The position numbers and the translations under genes were made by a program. Below, piece after piece: positions 34,331 to 46,445 of a stretch of DNA of 64,000 nt. Every line of letters starts with the position of its first letter. Within the stretch, counting starts at the first letter, position 1. The stretch is from Polytrichum commune (lineage: Eukaryota; Streptophyta; Polytrichopsida; Polytrichales; Polytrichaceae): contig OX485808.1 in assembly GCA_950295325.1 (NCBI GenBank), forward strand, positions 35,050,527 to 35,114,526. The letters are read 5' to 3'. Under the pieces are notes generated by a model. The model worked only from the letters and a program-made list of their open reading frames with translations. It made no database searches and was not told where the DNA came from.

Positions 34331-35795
34331 CCAATGGGCCAAAATACATGTGGACTTGGAAGCATCTGTTATAGCTCAATGAGCAGTTTCACAAGAAGGT
34401 TCTCTATCCAATGAAACCTCTTTCAATGTTACAAAATATTTCACATTAAACATTCCACAGTTATCTTATTGATATCAACACACACACACACACATTGTTA
34501 TTATACACATTTGAGATTGCATAGTTGTATGATTTTGTGAAAATCTGAACAACATGTTTCTATGTACTGTAATATTAGTATACAATGAACATGATGAAGG
34601 TGGTGAAGCCATCACCCTGCCATTCCCCACCATTATCCATCATACTGGAAAGATGGGGAGAAATGTTGGTGTAGTTATGAATATAACAACAATTGATGTT
34701 GTTAACTTGGTGCCCTCCAACAACATAGTGTTAACACTTCTACCTAGTACTCCACAGACACCTTTACCGCCGCTTTGGAGCAGGAATTGGAGGAGTCGTG
34801 TAAGTGTCCCTTTACATTGTATAAGTGCCCCTAGTACTCCAGACATCTTTACATTATTGCGTTGAAAAGTGATTTTAGAACAATGGCATCATAATCAAGA
34901 TGGGCATCCCCCCTACATCCAGGCTTAACAAAGGCGTGATTTGGGGGAGGGGGTGGCCCTCAAAGTGGGCGCATCTTCCCTGCTTTTCAATGCATTTTGG
35001 CGTTGGGTTTTTGACCTTCTGTATGAAAAAGCTGAAAACAAAAAACAAAAACAACAGAAGCAAAATTGAAATAAATTAAAATAACAAACAAACAAACAAA
35101 AAATTCCCCCAAAATCAATAATAATCATCTCTTTGAAATAGTAAATGTACTTTCCTCGTGCCAAGTTGAACCTGAATGCGAGGAATGGTCTGTAAAATAT
35201 TGTCAGTCCCACATAACACTGTTGTGGATCTGAATAATGTTATGAAAAGAAAGGATTACGTTTTGGCACAATATGCCTGAAGTTAGGAGTGACTAAGAAG
35301 CGCTCTGTTGATGTCTAATAGTAATATTGGTCAAGGTACAATACAACAACAGAGCTCACAATACAATGGAACTCACTGCAATGATATACTACACTACCAA
35401 ATTGGATGCGATGACCTGCAATGAATTGTGGATAATTGTATCATATTGCCATGAGAACTGAATGAATGAATGTAAGTAGTTCCAACAATTTATTGAGGAT
35501 TGCAGTACATTCCATCCTCGATCCAAACACTGGATTTGTATCTCTGTAGTAGGGCAAGTAAAAAAAATGCCACCAACGGAGTGATGATGCCAGGGTTATT
35601 TCCCTCCTGGTCACCAAAAAATTAAAGGCATGCTATCACTACCGCTTATAAAAGCACGCCTCTCATCACTTGATCAATCAATAATCTCTCAATAGTCGTC
35701 TACGCTTGTGTAGATTCCATCTTCGGAACACCTGGGGTTAATTACCCTTGCAATATAAGTACAGGATCTATGGTGAGGAACCCTAACCCTAAAAC
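34331..35795. other. Intergenic, 3' flank of ankyrin-CbbX gene
   Basis: Fragments at 34590-34870 resemble 30640-31200 ('gccattccccacca', 'ccgccgctttggag'). A short (AC)n run lies at 34481-34495. The block 35560-35780 (TATAAAAG-like stretch, then 'cttcggaacacctggggtta') has the look of an old LTR, but no paired ends or target duplication were found. The last bases before 35796 are gene 3' untranslated region. Confidence 0.4.
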
Positions 35796-38760
35796 TTAGC
35801 TTGTGGGAATGAGCTGAAGACCTGCTTCCAAATCGTGCATGGTGATGGTTACAAGCTCATCAGCAATGTCACAATCCAAATCTAGTCTCTCGTCGAGATG
35901 CTCTCTTGCATTCACAAGCATGGGCCACACAAGACCTCCGTTCAACAGATGCCTTTGTCTCTCTGTGGTGTTCTTCTGCAACAACTCTGCAATGGCGTCC
36001 TCGGTGCAGTCTGCGGACAACTTGAACCCGTAAATCAGGCTTCCCTCTGTCTGCTCCTGCAATTTCACCTGAACAATCTGTGCAATCTCCTTGGGAGAGA
36101 AATCGTCGAAGTGGAAGAACCGGTTCACTCTTCGGCAGAAACCCTCGTTCGCACCGAACACTCGTTGCATTGGTTCGGCGTAGCCTGCGAAGATGACAAC
36201 TACCTTGCCGGTGTCCATGTATGACATGATCTCCTCCAGAGCTTCGATACCGTAGTCCTTGTCTGTGCCACTCTGCACTGGCATCAGTCTGTATGCCTCA
36301 TCCACGAAGAGGATCCCTCCCTCAGCTTCCTTGATCTGCCAGATATGGTGTCGGCCACATTATTAGCTTCATGTGCTTATTAGAGTTATCCTTACATAAC
36401 AGTATCAGTCCATTCAAGGGTCAAACTCACTTTGGATTGCAATCAAGAAGTCCTAAAATGATTTTGACCTTCGACGGAGCAAATCAGGTTGCTCCTCGTT
36501 CAAACTTGAAAACTATCTCCGAGTATGCACCACTAGTGAAAGAAATCACTGATGTTTAAATCATCCTCTACTCAACAGGACTTCTGATCGGAGGTTGGTT
36601 GTTTCACATACAACACCTTTCATGTTCAGTAAGTTTTCGGTGCATAATTGGAGGTGGTGTGGAGGTTTGAATGAAGATGAATTCATTGAGGATTAACTCA
36701 TTTGGCCATGCAATCAAGAGGTGCTACAATAAGTTTGACCTTCAATAAACCAAAGAAGGTTGCTCTTCAATCAAATCCAGACACTACCGCCGACTATGCA
36801 CCACAAGTGGGAACAAATCACTGATGTTGAATGCAAAACAACCAATCGACAACCTTGATTCTTGACAAGCCTGAAAACTGGAAACATGTGCGAGATTCTA
36901 ATTCGCACCTTGATTCTTGTCCTCGGTCCAGTGTGACCAACGAACTCTCCAACCAAATCTGTGCGTTGGACCTCGACCACCTTGTTCTCTTTCAACACTC
37001 CTACCATGTGCAGAAGCTCAGCCAGGAGCCTGGCCACCATGGTCTTCCCTGTGCCTGGGCTTCCAAGGAATGCCATGTGAGGTGGTCGACGAGCAGGACA
37101 ATGAAGACCAAGTGCGCGGCGCTTCTCATTCAGCAAAGTTCCTTTGGCCCACCTCCGGAGCTGCAGCTTCAGGCCTTCCAGCCCCACGATCGGCTTCAGC
37201 GCAGCTTCAAGGGCTGCAATCATGTGGTGCCCCTTGTTGCTCTGCTGTTTGTCCAAATGCGCTTGCAATAAGCCGCGGAGCTTCTCGTTGCTTGGACTCT
37301 TTGGAAGATGACTCAAGGGTGTCTTCGACTCCTGCACATGTTATAATGCCCCAAATTGATCATCAGCACAAACTCAGGGAAGAAATCAAGGATAAAGATT
37401 AAATCAAATTGTCCACGTCTGATAACAAACAGATGTCAATCGGACAGGGAGGATATCTTAAAATAAATTTAGCACAAGCACAAGCGCAAGGAAAGCATGA
37501 AGGATGAAGCGGAAAACAATTGTCCATGTCTGAAGGCCAAGAGATGTCACTCGGACAGGGGAAAATCTTACATCATCTTTGGCGCAAATGTCAGCGTCGT
37601 ATTGAAGGAGGGCTTCGACGGGAGCAACAGTGCCACCACGCACGGAGAACCAAACAGCCAAATGAAGTGGTGTCATACCATTCTGCGCAACACGAAGTAA
37701 AAAGATATAGTTGGAGGCTGGAAAACTGACGCATGTTAACTGAAACCTGAAATCGCAGAAAGAATCTCAAAAGCTGCAGGCATAGTCCAATTCCGCTAGA
37801 GTCCAAATCCATGAGGGTTTTATCTTTCGGAAGCCATATCCAGGAGGTAATAATGAAAGAGGCTCACCATGGCCTTGGCCTCCTTGTCTGCATTATGCTT
37901 CAACAGCATCTCCACTGACTCTGTGCAGCCATTTTTGGCAGCAAGATGAAGCGGGGTCTCTCCATACTGCACAGCAAAAAGCGATGTTTCAATTGCTGGC
38001 CAACTCGAAATGCGAGATCAAGACCTCTTGAGAAACTCAAACGTTTCAAAGAATGGAAACCTCCGTGACAAAAAAGATCTGAAGTGCAGAATGCAGAAAA
38101 ATCGAAACTGCCTCAACAAGAAATCATTTGGCACATTAAGAAGTTCGAAGGAAAAGTGTGTACCATATTCCTCGCCTCCAACTCGGGCTTCTCTGCACCA
38201 TTCCATTCGAGCAGATACTTCAAAACTTCCACGTGGTTGTTGGCAGCAGCTTTGTGAAGTGGCACCTCTGTCATCTGAACAAACCAAAAACCGCCTTCTT
38301 TTAACTAACTGCATTTCCTGTGATTCATACACTAAATCACACGCCATTTTACAAAGATGAAGTACACTCCATAGTGCTGCTTGAGGCACTGAGCAAGAAG
38401 ACATTCCTAAAAATGTGACGAACGAAGCGCTAACCGTAAGCTCCACTTGTTGCGAAATTAGTGGCAAAACACTCACCTATACCAGCAAGATCTCACTTTC
38501 AGGAAAGATTCATGAAAAGCATCATCCTGCGATAATATGGAACATGTAGATCTTACGATTGGGTTGCGGAGGTTAATAAGCGCGCCATTCTCCGCCAATT
38601 TGATCTGCACAGCTTTCAAGTCACCCGCCTGCGCGGCTTCGTGAATGGTGGCCGTTTTCTTCAACATCATTTTCTTGCGATCGATGACCGACTGGCTCGG
38701 CCGTGGCTGCAGCTGCTTCTTCAAGTGTTGCTCGTACTCATACTCCATCATCTCCTCCAT
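35796..38760 (-). CDS. Ankyrin repeat - CbbX/CfxQ-type AAA+ ATPase
   Basis: Six minus-strand exons (38557-38760, 38164-38274, 37868-37966, 37572-37682, 36909-37331, 35796-36335) join in frame to 495 aa. The layout matches Arabidopsis At3g24530 (about 480 aa). Three to four ankyrin repeats occupy residues 36-185 (TEVPLHKAAANNHVEVLKYL, GETPLHLAAKNG, GMTPLHLAVW). The AAA module follows: IVGLEGLKLQLRRWA, Walker A GSPGTGKT (265-272), EVQRTDLVGEFVGHTG, Walker B GGILFVDEAYRL (Asp328/Glu329), VVIFAGY, and Arg-finger region EGFCRRVNRFF (Arg384/385). A C-terminal helical lid ends the protein. CbbX relatives remodel Rubisco in algae and bacteria; the target of the ankyrin-fused plant form is not established. 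Exons 2-4 each carry about one ankyrin unit and are phase 0. The ATG at 38760 is chosen over one 30 codons upstream by family fit; the upstream start is possible. Confidence 0.93.
36415..36835. repeat. Direct duplication inside ankyrin-CbbX intron 5
   Basis: A segment of about 140 bp at 36415-36555 ('gcaatcaagaagt...tttgaccttc...ggttgctc...actatgcacca...aaatcactgatgtt' in outline) recurs at 36690-36832 with substitutions, offset about 275-285 bp. Confidence 0.7.
37408..37571. repeat. 110-bp offset duplication touching exon 4 donor site
   Basis: 'aattgtccacgtctga...agatgtcaatcggacaggg...atctta' at 37408-37460 recurs at 37518-37570, where it ends on the intron 4 donor (minus-strand GTAAGAT). 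The duplicate therefore places a second donor-like sequence inside the intron. Confidence 0.7.
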
Positions 38761-39200
38761 GCTTCTCTTCTGCGTAATTTTTGAGCCGCTATTCCAAACC
38801 CTCCAACAACCGCCAAACACCAATGCACCACTGCCGACAACAACACGCACTCCAGAGAGATACTCCGCAGTATCCTACACCCTGAAAGCTCTCCTCGTCA
38901 AGGACAACAGAAAAGAGAAGTACCAGCTGTTCACAAAAGCTTGCTCTCGCACTCAACAAACACCCAAAACCCGTGGACCTGCAATCTCCCCCACCTACGA
39001 CCACAAGCAAATCACAGCAAAACCTCGGAGTTGGAGAATGTGGTGCAGGGGAGGGGAGAGGCGGGAGTTGGGATGAAGGTGGTGTGGAGCGGCTTTGTGT
39101 GTGCTATGCGGCTAGGCTCGGTGGTGATGGCGATGGCGATAGCAGTGCTGAATGATGATCGGATACACGCCTGATGCGAGGGAGAGGAAGGTGGCTATAT
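38761..39200 (-). promoter_or_regulatory. Leader and promoter of ankyrin-CbbX gene
   Basis: GC-richer sequence upstream of the ATG, with short frames on both strands but no domain. A TATATAA-like run sits at 39195-39201, about 440 bp upstream. This makes a plausible promoter reading leftwards, though unproven. Confidence 0.3.
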
Positions 39201-40823
39201 AATCGGCACGCCTGCACATGCCAGCCGGATCTTCTCACCAGTCAACGGGGCGGTGGGGCCTTGTGTTCCCCTTGCCGATAGTTCTGTACGCGTCCCGGAC
39301 TCTACGTATAACGTACTAGACGAGCCTTGAATGGATACTTTCCTCTCTGCACCACTTCTCGTAACTTAGGGCGGACGCTAAATGCCCCCCTTCGAACTTT
39401 CATGCCCCGATCACATCAAACTTTCCGTCCGGTTCCAACCTTTGAAATTCATGGGGATAATGTCCAGAAATAAATGGTGGCCCACCACTTTTCACATTAT
39501 TACAACCGGAAATGTTGGCGGATGGTGCTAGCAGTGGTTGGTGTGGACAGCCCCCTCAGGGGGCAGTCTGACAACGTCGGAAGTTGTCCAAGGTCCGAAA
39601 CCAGGTTTTTCTGTTGTTGATGTCATCGCCATCACCCAACGGAATTTTTTTTGGGTCCAATATGGGGGGCACACCGGGGGGTCTAGTCAACCCCCAACCA
39701 ACCTGGCCGGTGTGGGCCCCCCATTGTCGCCCCCACATAAGTGCCACAAAGTTTGTCCTCCACATCATCATGTTCTTCGTAACTTTGTCATGTAGATCTT
39801 GTTCTTCACAATTATTTCCCTGCGAGTTTTGGATCCGGTCATTTCCCATATTTGATCCCAACATACTTGAATGTCCTCTCTTTGTTGTTTTGCATGCTCT
39901 ACATAGTAGTATTGCTTTTGCATTGTTCTTTGGTTTTATTTCGTGTTATTTGATAATTTGTGTTCTTCGATTCACATGAGATGTGCAAGGAGAGATGCAT
40001 TATTTGACGCAATGTTGTTGCGATCAGTAGAGGCCGATAGTTTGTTGTCCTTTACATCTCAAATGAATTGAGGTCTACTTTGATTCCCTCCTTGCATCCC
40101 TCTTTGCCTCATTCCATGGAAATGGTTTCAATTGACCGTCATATTGCGAGTGCCCATCATCCACGTCCTATGTCACATGGAGGTCTTCAATCTTTGTCTA
40201 TGTTAGATGATGAGCTTGCCCACAATGACCCTGCAACATTTTGAACAAGGTAAGTTGACCTAATCATGGCAGAGAGAGTTAGAGAGAGAGAGAAAGAGAG
40301 AGTTTCGGATCCCTTTTCATGCACATTTTGCTTAGCATGGACTAACAATGTGACAAATGCTAAAGGGAAAGTGCAAATCCTATATGTTTGCCATCATTTT
40401 GTGGGACCGATTGGACGGTTTCATTAATGAGGAGCAACACCACCCTCAATTCCCTTACAAATACACCAAATACATCTTAGGAGTTAACATACTGAGCTTT
40501 TTGAGAACCCCTTGCGCAACTAGTTCCGTGCTCTTATTGAGGTGCCCATTGTTATCCATGTTTTTAGTTTAAGTCTCTACTAACTAAGCAATTAAATGTA
40601 ATACATGTTCCATTCAACATTCAACATTGTTTGGATATAGTCTTACAGAACGCAAGTATGGCGAAAGTATATGTCCTTCTTTGTAAAGAAGTTTAGTTGA
40701 GGGACCTCGTTCCATGTGTCATACAAGTAATGTATGGTATGTCGGTGCACCCTTAGCTACATTATGTATTCTTCATAGTACAATATATGTAAGCCAATAC
40801 ACACACACGTACACACAATAACC
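39201..40823. other. Intergenic, with GC-rich hairpin
   Basis: A hairpin with arms 'ggggggcacaccgg' and 'ccggtgtgggcccccc' lies at about 39664-39722, and a small 'gccccctcagggggc' palindrome at 39550-39564. GA-rich stretches occur near 40268-40300. No gene. Confidence 0.45.
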
Positions 40824-40833
40824 CATCACTTCT

Positions 40834-41078
40834 GGTTGGGGATTCATGGCACTCAAGTAAAATCATCCATCCAAGATATCGTGGATGAAGTGGCTCCAAT
40901 AAAAAAAAGCCCCCTATGGGGTTGAGGGCCGATTCATTCGAATGTGACGTCACTAGACTAATTCGGGGCCTTTGACTCTATTTCCGGAATAAAATTGCCC
41001 AAAAATAGCCATTTAGATGATTCCTGTGTTTTTTTCATCCGCACGGATGATTTTACTTGAGTGCCACGAATCCCCGGC
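40834..41078. mobile_element. Mutator-like MITE, 245 bp
   Basis: The terminal inverted repeat is about 38 bp. 'ggggattcatggcactcaag' continues to 'taaaatcatcc', and the mirror image ends at 41078 with one substitution in the clearest 31 bp. It is flanked by identical 10-bp direct repeats 'catcacttct' at 40824-40833 and 41079-41088. A 9-11-bp target duplication with long inverted ends is the signature of Mutator-like elements. No coding capacity. Confidence 0.88.
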
Positions 41079-41088
41079 CATCACTTCT

Positions 41089-43985
41089 TATCATATACAT
41101 TTGCAACTTTGGTCCCGATAATAAATTTGAAATAATGCTTTAGGATATGCAAGCGCTACTGAAATCTACCCAATAGAAAATGAAGAAGAAGATAGTTTAG
41201 AAAAATGGAATTGGAAGAAGGTTGTAATATGACGCATTCCCGATCAACAAAGTGACCCGTGCAGAGGCTAGGCACATTGGCAAGATTCTTGCTAGAAACT
41301 CTATGAAGTGAGGATGTTAGTGTTTTCTTACGGCCAAGGAGCCCAATCTAGACCACTATTTATGCTTGTTGATATGCGAAAACACCGAACACTTGAATGC
41401 CCAAGGAGAACATTGTCATGGCTAAATGGTTAGTGGTTTTCAATGTGCACTTGGGTCCAAACTATTTGAGGAATTGAAATTCAAAATGGCTCAAATCCAT
41501 GTATTTGGTCTATCACCCACATAAAATATGCAACAACACACCAAAGAAGTTTGAGAATTGGCTTTGTCCAATGGAGTTGTGACCAACAACACATTTTTGT
41601 TGTCTTCCGATGTTAAAAGCATTTGTCAAAGAGCTTTGAAATAAATATCCCTATGATCCCATTAGTGTCCGAATGTGGACAATAAAGAATCTATATATTT
41701 TCTTATTCTACCAAGAGCACTCCCTAATGAACCTTAATTACCAAGTACAAGAAGATTTATTTTTCACTTAGGGCATCCAAACTAAATGGCAACTAGAGAT
41801 GATGCAGATTCAACAAACCTTGCTTTAAAATACCAATCCCATATGTTCACCTAATTTTTGATTGGTCATGCCCTAAACCCCATAGTCCTCTCCCAAGAAA
41901 GTTTATCCCATGCAATGCCTACGATGACCACAAATGACAAATACAATTCTCTTGCAAAAACTATTGCATAATATTACGTCCTTCAAGATTACTTACTTGC
42001 AAATCTTGAAGCACATCAAAGGTAAGCAAGACCACCTAATGCACAAGGCATTGAAATGATGCAAGTTACTCCTACGACTTATTCATTTCCAAAAAGGATC
42101 GGGAATAATTTTCTCAAGCAACGCCGGAGTTTTTTGGAATGCTTGTTATCCAAAAAGAGGAGTCTCGGGCAATATAGTATTTTTGCCCCTAACCAAAGAC
42201 CATGTCCTTCATGAATTCAATTGTTAACCTCTAGCTCTAGGGTTTAGATTATTTACAAGTCTTATGGGTGTTGTCCACTTCATTCCTCACATTGTTGCAT
42301 GCCCTCCATGTTGGAACTTGTCCTCCTATTGGGACCTTGCACTCTCAACCTTTGTGTCATATGCACTCCCAATGATAGCCCCCCATTGCATCCTCAACTT
42401 AACATCATAGAATTCAGTGAATTCATATATTGCCACGATAATTTTTTGATCACTGCCATTAAAAAAAACGTGACAAATTTGACCCATTGATGCTAACTCT
42501 TAAATCAACCAACTAGACAATCAACTTCCTTCTTACAATCACCACAAGTGTCATAGGAGCTATACACATACAATCAATGTATGCACTACAAAACCTTATA
42601 ATACCCTAATACTGCTCACCGAAATTTTAAAACTCATGAAACAAATACACCAAATTTCAATACATTGCCTCACATACTAAGTACTCAAAAAAAGGAAAAC
42701 CTAAGAACAACCAACCCCCAATGGACCCCATAAAGCGGAATCCACCCACACCTTCGGTCATGACCACCAAACACTAGTATGAAGCAAGGTGTTTTTCCAC
42801 ATCAAAAGGGATAGTGAACTCACAAATTTGATTGATCATCACACATGTCGTAGAGTGCCTAGGAGGTCGCAACTAATGTGGAGATGGTGTCACCTTGGAC
42901 TTGTCCAATTTTTTTTATTAGTGGAATGTCAAAACCTTGTCATGGTATACGTTGGTGCATGTTTTTACCAACATAGTAATTTTTTGTTATGGGTGTATTT
43001 TGTGTGTAAGTTTTAGTGGTAGTTTTATAGATTAAATTTTTATAGTTATCTCATTAAAAAATCATACATAGGTGGTAGGCCTCCACCTATTATACCTTTG
43101 GTATATAACCACCTACAGGGCTATGCTAAGGGCAATGACCAAGGGATTCAAACCTTGAATCTCATGGCCCCCCCCACTTGTATGTTGTGAAGACCTCACC
43201 GAGGTTTAAATGAGAGAGCCCCCACTTGTATGCCTTAGCCACTGACTCATTGTACTACCCATATTCAATAGAGTGCTCCAAAGCTTTCTATACAACAAGG
43301 CTAATTATATTATTTACTATCTACTATTTACTATCTACTATTCCAATGCTTCTATGTTGGATGAACGAAAGACACATTTGTATGCGGTAAATCCCTCTCT
43401 CCCACCTTAGTAGTTACTTAGGAAGGTGACTCACATCTAGATCTAGATCTAGATCTAGACGGTCTCTCCAAAACTAAACAAATATAAAAAATTCATTCAC
43501 AGACATTTAATAATTAAAAAACGGAATCTAGTGAGTAAGCTTGAATGAGTAGCCAAAAATCTAACAATTTAGAAAGGGGAAATAGATCATTGTAAGAAGA
43601 TCTCTCAACAAAACTAGGAGAGAATATTCCTCCATTTGCGTTCAATCATGTGAAATTTATATCTAATGAATAAGGTTGAATGGAATCTATATCTCATGAA
43701 TAAATATAATACCTATATCTATTGATAAACAAAAATATAAGAAAATTTGAATAGACCTTTTGCATGACAAAAAAGTGACACAACTCCCATATATGGAAGA
43801 AACACCACTAAACACTATTCATCCTTGTTGGCTCAAGCTTGGAGCTCATAACTCGGAGACAAACGTTTTTTATGTCATGTGGCCCATGTCAAAGTACCCT
43901 TGCTCCACGCTAGTGAAAGGAGCCCACCCTCCAAAAGGATAGAAGGAATCCTAGTAAGATGCTTGGTAAAACATGATCACGGTTG
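41089..43985. other. Long gene-poor stretch
   Basis: AT-rich with only short frames. An (AGATCT)n run of about 4 units sits at 43436-43458. The stretch 43120-43262 contains 'ggtttgaatccc' on the minus strand (a pol III B-box-like motif) downstream of 'tggctaaggc', so a tRNA-derived SINE remnant is conceivable. Nothing more is supportable. Confidence 0.4.
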
Positions 43986-43994
43986 GAGTATTTA

Positions 43995-44575
43995 GGGCCA
44001 CTTCACACGTGAGCCAAGAGCCGTGACCTTGTAATAGTGAGGACCCTTGACTCTCATCCGAAGGCCGTACCATGGGTGTTGGGAAAGCCATTTTATATAG
44101 TCACATGCCCTCGAGCATAGTGTGAAATGAGAATGGACCACGTTGCGGGACCATTGCATATTTTGTTGGCGGAAAAAGAAGGGAGGATTTGGTTTAATAC
44201 AATATGTCTCAAACTCTATCAATTGAAGAGAATTACTTGGCGGTGTTTGTATGTCCTAGAATTTATCTTGGAATATGTTATGGAATTTGTCTTGTTGGGA
44301 AAATATTAAAAAAATCATGGTCTCCCGGAATTTTCGTCAGGCCCACCTCTTGGAGGTGGGCCTGACGAAAATTCCAGGAGACCATGAAACCTTATCCATA
44401 GTCCACCATATAGGACTCTATGTAGACTTTTCATCCATGAAGTCTTCTTTGGACCTTTAGGCCTTCACCTTCGTGTGTGAAGTGAACTTAGACAATCTCC
44501 ACCCTTTCGACCAATGAGAGCTCTTAGATTGCAATGGTCACGGGCCTTCAGTCTTGTGTGCGAAGTGGCCCTTAG
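43995..44575. mobile_element. MITE of repeat D, copy 2, with internal hairpin
   Basis: The ends 'tagggccacttcacac' (from 43993) and 'gtgtgcgaagtggccctta' (to about 44575) are imperfect inverted repeats, continued by 'ccgtgacc' / 'ggtcacggg' further in. The family is shared with 31830-32260. A near-perfect hairpin sits in the middle. No target duplication is clear. Confidence 0.65.
44315..44387. repeat. Near-perfect 73-nt hairpin (35-bp arms, 3-nt loop)
   Basis: 'tcatggtctcccggaatttt' onward to '...cccacctc' pairs with its mirror ending 'gagaccatga', with one mismatch in 35 pairs and a ttg loop. Confidence 0.95.
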
Positions 44576-46442
44576 CCTTAACTCACTCATGCATGTAGTA
44601 TATGTTAAAAGTATATTGGTTGTTTCATTATATTAATAGCAGCTTAGTGGAGAGACAACGAAAAAAGACAAGTTAGAGGCAGATATAGCCAAGCTGGAAA
44701 ATGGCTTTATTTCCAAATGCAGAAAGCACAGATAGCCTTTCAAAAAGCACTCTCAACATTAGATTTCCTGAGGCCTCTCACAGGCATGCTGAAGTGAACA
44801 CACACTGCCACCGAACTGCCATCAGTGTCGATAGAGTTTATCCACAAACTGTCGATCCAAACACACACAAAAATCAGATAAACAAGTAGTGTGATGTTGA
44901 ATGAACAAATCGCAAAAGGAAAAAAAGAAAACAAACAATGCAGATATGCAATCCCCAATCCAGAAAGAAACAGACAGCAAATGAGGAGCGATCTTCCAAA
45001 CAGAAGTGTTGGCAAGCCAACTTGCTTTCAAAACAACTTGTGTCCAATCTACAACAAAGCAAACAATACATGAGTAGAGAGTTTCCATTCCAAAGACGAC
45101 ATAGTGTCATGTATGACAACGATACAAAGCAAGCAAATTGAAGTGACTGCAATGTGCAGACTCACATAAAGGAACACTTCCCTCCGCAAGCTGACACCTA
45201 GCATGGCCACACCAAGGGGCCAACCAGCCCAACCAGCCCAACCACTTCGGGGGCGGTGTGGCCGCACCGCCTAGAGTCCGGAAGGTGTCCCGGCTGGCTG
45301 GCTAAAAGGCACCCCCTTGCAATTGGTTAGTAGGGGCACCTGCTTGCCACCTCCGGTCAGGCTAGCTTGTATGTTATGGTTAAATTTGTGGATTTACTAG
45401 CATTATGAAGAAAGTGGTCATGGCTTGCTAATGTCCAAGTTGATAGAATGCTGACAAGGCCTACACCTTATCAAGTTGACGGGGTAGGATTTTCTATATT
45501 AATTATATCTATGTTATTGTAGATTTATGTGTCATATCTACGAGTAAGTAGATTTAGGGTATTTTTAGCAAAACTTCCTAATTCGTAATATTTAAAGTCT
45601 CTCAGCGAAGAGTTCCACACCTTCTTCTAGTGCTTATGGGAGTGACAGTGTGATGTAGGATAGACTTGAGTGTTAGAATTAGGAATGAGTGATAATGTGA
45701 TGTAAGATAGACTTAAGTGTTGGAATTATGAGTAGAGTTCGTATTAAGGCCTCGGCCTTGAGAGTTTAAACAAGGGTGAGAGCTACATTTATTTTCAAAA
45801 TATCTAAATCTTGATGATCTCTTTCATTATACCATTTGCCTCTATGTCAAAAGGGTCCGACATGTCGACCTTTTTTTAATGCCAATTATGCATAATTTTG
45901 CAAGTATTGTCACCTCAACCTATTTTAAAAGTGTTGGGTAGGGACCTGCCACAACATTAGTTGGAGAACGGGCTAACGCGGGGCCACACCAAGCCGACCC
46001 AATATGTTGCCTCCTTAGCTGGGGCCACCAACTGACTAGGCCATAACCGATTGATGTGGCTAGGGTAACCAAGTACACCAAGATGTCGGGCGCCCCACCG
46101 ATGCACCGCTACCGCTTAGCAACACCTTCTCAATTCGAACAACGATTGCCGCTAGCGTTGTGCCCTTGTAACCACATGCCACCATGTTTTCCCCAAAACC
46201 GGAAGGACCCCACCCCTTGGCTAATCACAATATTAGCCAAGCAAAGTAGTTCATGTTGTCAGCAACCCCCCCCCCCCTCAATCAGCCATATCAAGTCTCA
46301 CTTATAGAAGAACGGGCTCCCATTCACATGCTCAAATATGTACCGATGTTATTTTTTATTCAATATTCAATATAAATTGATATATACTTTTGAACACATC
46401 ATCCGATTATCTCATCATAACACATGTTTTTTATGTCCATTC
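44576..46442. other. Intergenic, no gene seen
   Basis: Overlapping short hydrophobic minus frames at 44740-45150 are low-complexity (Leu/Phe/Cys-rich) and look incidental. 'ccaaccagcc' is repeated near 45220. A diverged tandem phrase 'agtgataatgtgatgtaagatagactt' at 45688 echoes 45648. A C-run lies at 46267. Confidence 0.4.
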
Positions 46443-46445
46443 TTA

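Noticed and set aside
35560-35780. Possible LTR downstream of the ankyrin-CbbX gene (TATAAAAG-like stretch and 'cttcggaacacctggggtta')
   Set aside because: It looks like an LTR U3-R-U5 segment, but no second copy, TG..CA ends or target duplication could be found in the window.
38761-38850. Upstream start for the ankyrin-CbbX protein, 30 codons earlier
   Set aside because: In frame and possible, but the added Gly/Val/Trp-rich segment has no counterpart in the Arabidopsis homolog, whereas the MEEMMEYEYE start gives the expected layout.
43120-43262. tRNA gene or tRNA-derived SINE (B-box-like ggtttgaatccc on the minus strand)
   Set aside because: No acceptor or anticodon stem can be folded. The A- and B-box spacing is only approximate. 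A similar but weaker stretch at 13928-14000 does not align well enough to define a family.
44740-45152. Overlapping hydrophobic minus-strand frames resembling membrane proteins
   Set aside because: Several overlapping frames share the same T-rich composition. There is no splice-supported start and no family resemblance.
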